7,356 bases of DNA from Tardiphaga sp. (GTDB taxonomy: Bacteria; Pseudomonadota; Alphaproteobacteria; Rhizobiales; Xanthobacteraceae). Location: positions 1 through 7,356 of the forward strand of contig JAQGJF010000780.1 of the NCBI GenBank assembly GCA_028290765.1. The letters run 5' to 3'. Shown here piece after piece: positions 5,388 through 7,356 of this stretch. Position 1 is the first letter of the stretch, and each line of letters starts with the position of its first letter. The notes beneath the pieces were generated by a model that worked only from the letters and a program-made list of their open reading frames with translations, had not been told where the DNA came from and searched no databases. The position numbers and the translations under genes were made by a program.

Positions 5388-6662
5388 GTGCTCGGTCTCA
5401 CCGCTTTGGTCGGCGCGATCATCCTGATCATCCTCACCATCCTGACCGAGATCCTGACCCGCAAGCCGGCGCGCGAGGCCATCAGCCTGGCGGCGCGGCG
5501 CAACGATCTCGCCGCCGCCAGCCGGCGCAATGCCGAGGTTCTGGTGGCGATGGGAATGGCCACGCGCCTGAACCAGCGCTGGACCGAGGCCAACCAGAAT
5601 TATCTGGCGGGCAATCAGCGCACCAGCGACGTCGCCGGCGGCCTCGGCGCCACCGCCAAGGTCATGCGCATGACCCTGCAATCGGCGGTGCTGGGGGTCG
5701 GCGCCTATCTGGTGATCCACCAGGAGGCGACCGCGGGGATCATCATTGCCGGCTCGATCCTGAGCGCGCGTGCGCTGGCGCCGGTGGACCTGGCGATCGC
5801 CAACTGGAAGGGCTTTGTTGCCGCGCGCCAAAGCTGGCACCGCCTCAACAAATTGCTCGAATCACTGCCGGCGCAAAGCGCGCCGACGCTGCTGCAGAAT
5901 CCGTCGCAGCGCCTGTCGGTCGAAAATGTCAGCATGGTTCCGCCGGGCGATCAGAAGGTCGTCGTCCAGGAAGTGACGTTCGCGCTCGAGGCCGGCAATG
6001 GGCTGGGAATCATCGGACCCAGCGGATCCGGCAAATCGTCGCTGCTGCGCGCACTGGTCGGGGTCTGGAAGCCGATCCGCGGCAAGGTTCGCCTCGATGC
6101 CGCCGCGCTCGATCAATGGTCGAGCGACGTGCTCGGCCGTCACGTCGGATATTTGCCGCAGGACGTCGAACTGTTCGCCGGCTCGATCGCGCAGAACATC
6201 AGCCGTTTCGACCTCGATGCCAGTTCCGAAGAGATCATCGCGGCCGCCAAGGATGCCGGCGTTCACAACATGATCGTCAACATGCGCGACGGCTACGATA
6301 CCCAGATCGGCGAACAGGGCCATGTGCTCTCCGCCGGCCAGGCGCAGCGCGTGGCACTGGCCCGCGCGCTGTATGGCGAGCCGTTCCTGATCGTGCTCGA
6401 CGAGCCGAACTCCAACCTCGACACCGAGGGCGATGAAGCGCTGACGCGCGCAGTTCGCGCGGCACGCGAGCGCGGCGCCATCGTCATCGTCGTCGCGCAC
6501 CGGCCGATCGGCATCGAGGGCGTCGACATGCTGCTGGTGCTGAAGGACGGGCGCATGCAGGCCTTCGGCCCCAAGGAGACGGTGCTGGGCCAGGTGCTGC
6601 AGCGGGTCGCCCCGCCGGCTCCCATCAAGATCGTATCGGACGGCGGAGTCGCGAAATCATGA
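5388..6662 (+). CDS. C-terminal fragment of the type I exporter: late membrane helices and ABC ATPase
   Basis: GTG at 5388 is the first start-like codon after the TAG; no Shine-Dalgarno site is evident and the first in-frame ATG is at 5550, so independent translation is doubtful. In this 424-residue reading the N-terminus falls inside a membrane hairpin (ALVGAIILIILTILTEILT). A further helix pair lies at about 95-135, and the ABC domain at about 176-410. The ATPase motifs are complete: Walker A GPSGSGKSS (210-218, bases 6015-6041), Q-loop YLPQD (Q258), signature LSAGQ (314-318), Walker B FLIVLDEP (333-340) with D-loop NSNLD, and H-loop VVAHRP (H371). LSAGQ instead of LSGGQ is a known mild variant. 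The intact ATPase motifs argue that the gene has not been decaying for long. Confidence 0.6.
   Translation: MLGLTALVGAIILIILTILTEILTRKPAREAISLAARRNDLAAASRRNAEVLVAMGMATRLNQRWTEANQNYLAGNQRTSDVAGGLGATAKVMRMTLQSAVLGVGAYLVIHQEATAGIIIAGSILSARALAPVDLAIANWKGFVAARQSWHRLNKLLESLPAQSAPTLLQNPSQRLSVENVSMVPPGDQKVVVQEVTFALEAGNGLGIIGPSGSGKSSLLRALVGVWKPIRGKVRLDAAALDQWSSDVLGRHVGYLPQDVELFAGSIAQNISRFDLDASSEEIIAAAKDAGVHNMIVNMRDGYDTQIGEQGHVLSAGQAQRVALARALYGEPFLIVLDEPNSNLDTEGDEALTRAVRAARERGAIVIVVAHRPIGIEGVDMLLVLKDGRMQAFGPKETVLGQVLQRVAPPAPIKIVSDGGVAKS
6645..6648 (+). promoter_or_regulatory. Shine-Dalgarno site of the membrane-fusion gene
   Basis: GGAG lies inside the 3' end of the ATPase gene, ten bases before the ATG at 6659. 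It supports this start over the next in-frame ATG at 6686. Confidence 0.55.
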
Positions 6663-7356
6663 CCGGCCCCGGCGCAAAACGCCCAATGCATTCGATCCGC
6701 CTGCATCTGATCGTCGGACTGGCGGTGGTCGTTATTCTGGCGGGCGGCCTCGGCGGCTGGGCCTCGACCGCGCAGATTTCGGGCGCGTTGATCGCGCCGG
6801 GTTCGGTCGTGGTCGATTCGAATGTGAAGAAGGTGCAGCACCCGACCGGCGGCGTCGTCGGCGAGGTGCGGGCGCGCGACGGCGATCTGGTCAAGGCCGG
6901 CGATATCGTGGTGCGTCTCGACGACACCGTCACCAAGGCCGGCCTCGCGATCGTCACCAAGAACCTCAATGGCTTGTGGGCGCGCGCCGCGCGGCTCGAA
7001 GCCGAGCAACAGGGCGCCGACAAAATCACTTTTCCGCCGATGCTGCTCGAGCGCACCGACGATCCCGACATCAAAGCGGTGATGGCCAGCGAGTCAAAAC
7101 TGTTCGAGGTCCGCATGACCGGACGGATCGGGCAGAAGTCGCAATTGCGCGAGCGGATCACGCAGCTGAAGGAAGAGATTGGCGGGCTCACGGCCCAGGA
7201 GGCGGCGAAGACCAACGAGATCGCGCTGGTCGACAAGGAACTGGTCGGCGTGCGCCAATTGTACGATCAGCATCTGGTGCAGATTTCGCGTCTGACGGTG
7301 CTGGAGCGCGACGCCGCCCGTCTCGCCGGCGAACGCGCCCAGTTCATCGCGTCGAG
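6659..7356 (+). CDS. HlyD/PrtE-type membrane-fusion protein of a type I secretion system, 3'-partial
   Basis: This is the periplasmic adaptor that links the inner-membrane ABC exporter to a TolC-like outer-membrane channel. The first 232 residues are visible and the frame is still open at the window end. A short cytoplasmic tail (1-12) leads into one membrane anchor (about 13-35, HLIVGLAVVVILAGGLGGWA). Then comes half of a lipoyl/barrel domain with the family pattern VQHPTGGVVGEVRARDGDLV (59-78) and GDIVVRLDDT, and from about 97 a long, charged, heptad-like coiled-coil hairpin with LERDAARLAGERAQF at the end. The family's usual length is about 430-480, so roughly half is missing. The start ATG overlaps the ATPase stop as ATGA, typical of translational coupling in a prtD-prtE type operon. 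If the upstream TAG stops ribosomes, coupled expression of this gene should fall. Confidence 0.93.
   Translation, partial: MTGPGAKRPMHSIRLHLIVGLAVVVILAGGLGGWASTAQISGALIAPGSVVVDSNVKKVQHPTGGVVGEVRARDGDLVKAGDIVVRLDDTVTKAGLAIVTKNLNGLWARAARLEAEQQGADKITFPPMLLERTDDPDIKAVMASESKLFEVRMTGRIGQKSQLRERITQLKEEIGGLTAQEAAKTNEIALVDKELVGVRQLYDQHLVQISRLTVLERDAARLAGERAQFIAS

Larger units (their letters stand above)
4902..6662 (+). pseudogene. PrtD-type type I secretion permease/ATPase, interrupted by in-frame TAG
   Basis: Read through the stop, this frame encodes one 586-position protein with the full architecture of the PrtD/AprD exporter family: a six-helix membrane domain followed by an ABC ATPase, and no N-terminal C39-like peptidase domain. 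The length is normal for that family (about 560-600). The only lesion is TAG at codon 134, between RDLDNIR and FLSGAGPSALFDLPWLPLY, a conserved stretch of the family with no residues missing on either side. A single C-to-T change from CAG (Gln) would explain it. There is no frameshift, deletion or second stop, so the break is recent, an assembly or sequencing error, or tolerated by suppression. The intact protein would power export of RTX proteins such as the one encoded at 3-1865. The fused reading is near certain; whether it is a true pseudogene is open. Confidence 0.8.

Noticed and set aside
4896..5840. Minus-strand open frame of 314 codons across the exporter start
   Set aside because: Antisense of a well-supported coding region; His/Gln/Arg/Asp-rich with no domain.
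5345..6436. Plus-strand open frame of 363 codons overlapping the exporter gene in another frame
   Set aside because: Its Arg/Gly/Ala/Pro-rich translation has no motifs, whereas the overlapping frame has complete ABC ATPase motifs.

Overview
The window looks like GC-rich alphaproteobacterial chromosome, most likely a Bradyrhizobium- or Rhodopseudomonas-type member of the Nitrobacteraceae. This is inferred from codon bias, long antisense open frames, and the combination of an RTX exoprotein, a SPINDLY-type TPR glycosyltransferase and a PrtD/PrtE-type type I secretion pair. Species cannot be set from sequence reading alone.

Layout: (a) 3-1865 (+) is the 3' part of a gene for a large secreted RTX calcium-binding protein; its start lies upstream of the window. 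(b) 1884-4463 (-) is a complete 859-residue protein with twelve TPRs followed by a GT41 (O-GlcNAc transferase/SPINDLY) catalytic region. It converges on the RTX gene with an 18-bp gap. (c) 4464-4901 is a 438-bp divergent intergenic region with a plausible extended -10 promoter, two abutting small palindromes and a GC hairpin, but no credible gene. (d) 4902-6662 (+) is a PrtD-type type I secretion permease/ATPase gene broken by one in-frame TAG at 5301-5303; everything after the stop is intact and in the same frame. (e) 6659-7356 (+) is the 5' part of the HlyD/PrtE-type membrane-fusion gene, overlapping the ABC gene by ATGA and running off the window.

Together the genes form a secretion locus: an RTX substrate, the inner-membrane ABC exporter and the periplasmic adaptor (the outer-membrane TolC-like partner is not in the window). 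A GT41 enzyme sits between substrate and exporter. The two points most worth attention are the amber codon in an otherwise intact exporter, which should inactivate or split it unless it is an error or is suppressed, and the possibility that the GT41 protein glycosylates the RTX substrate before export.
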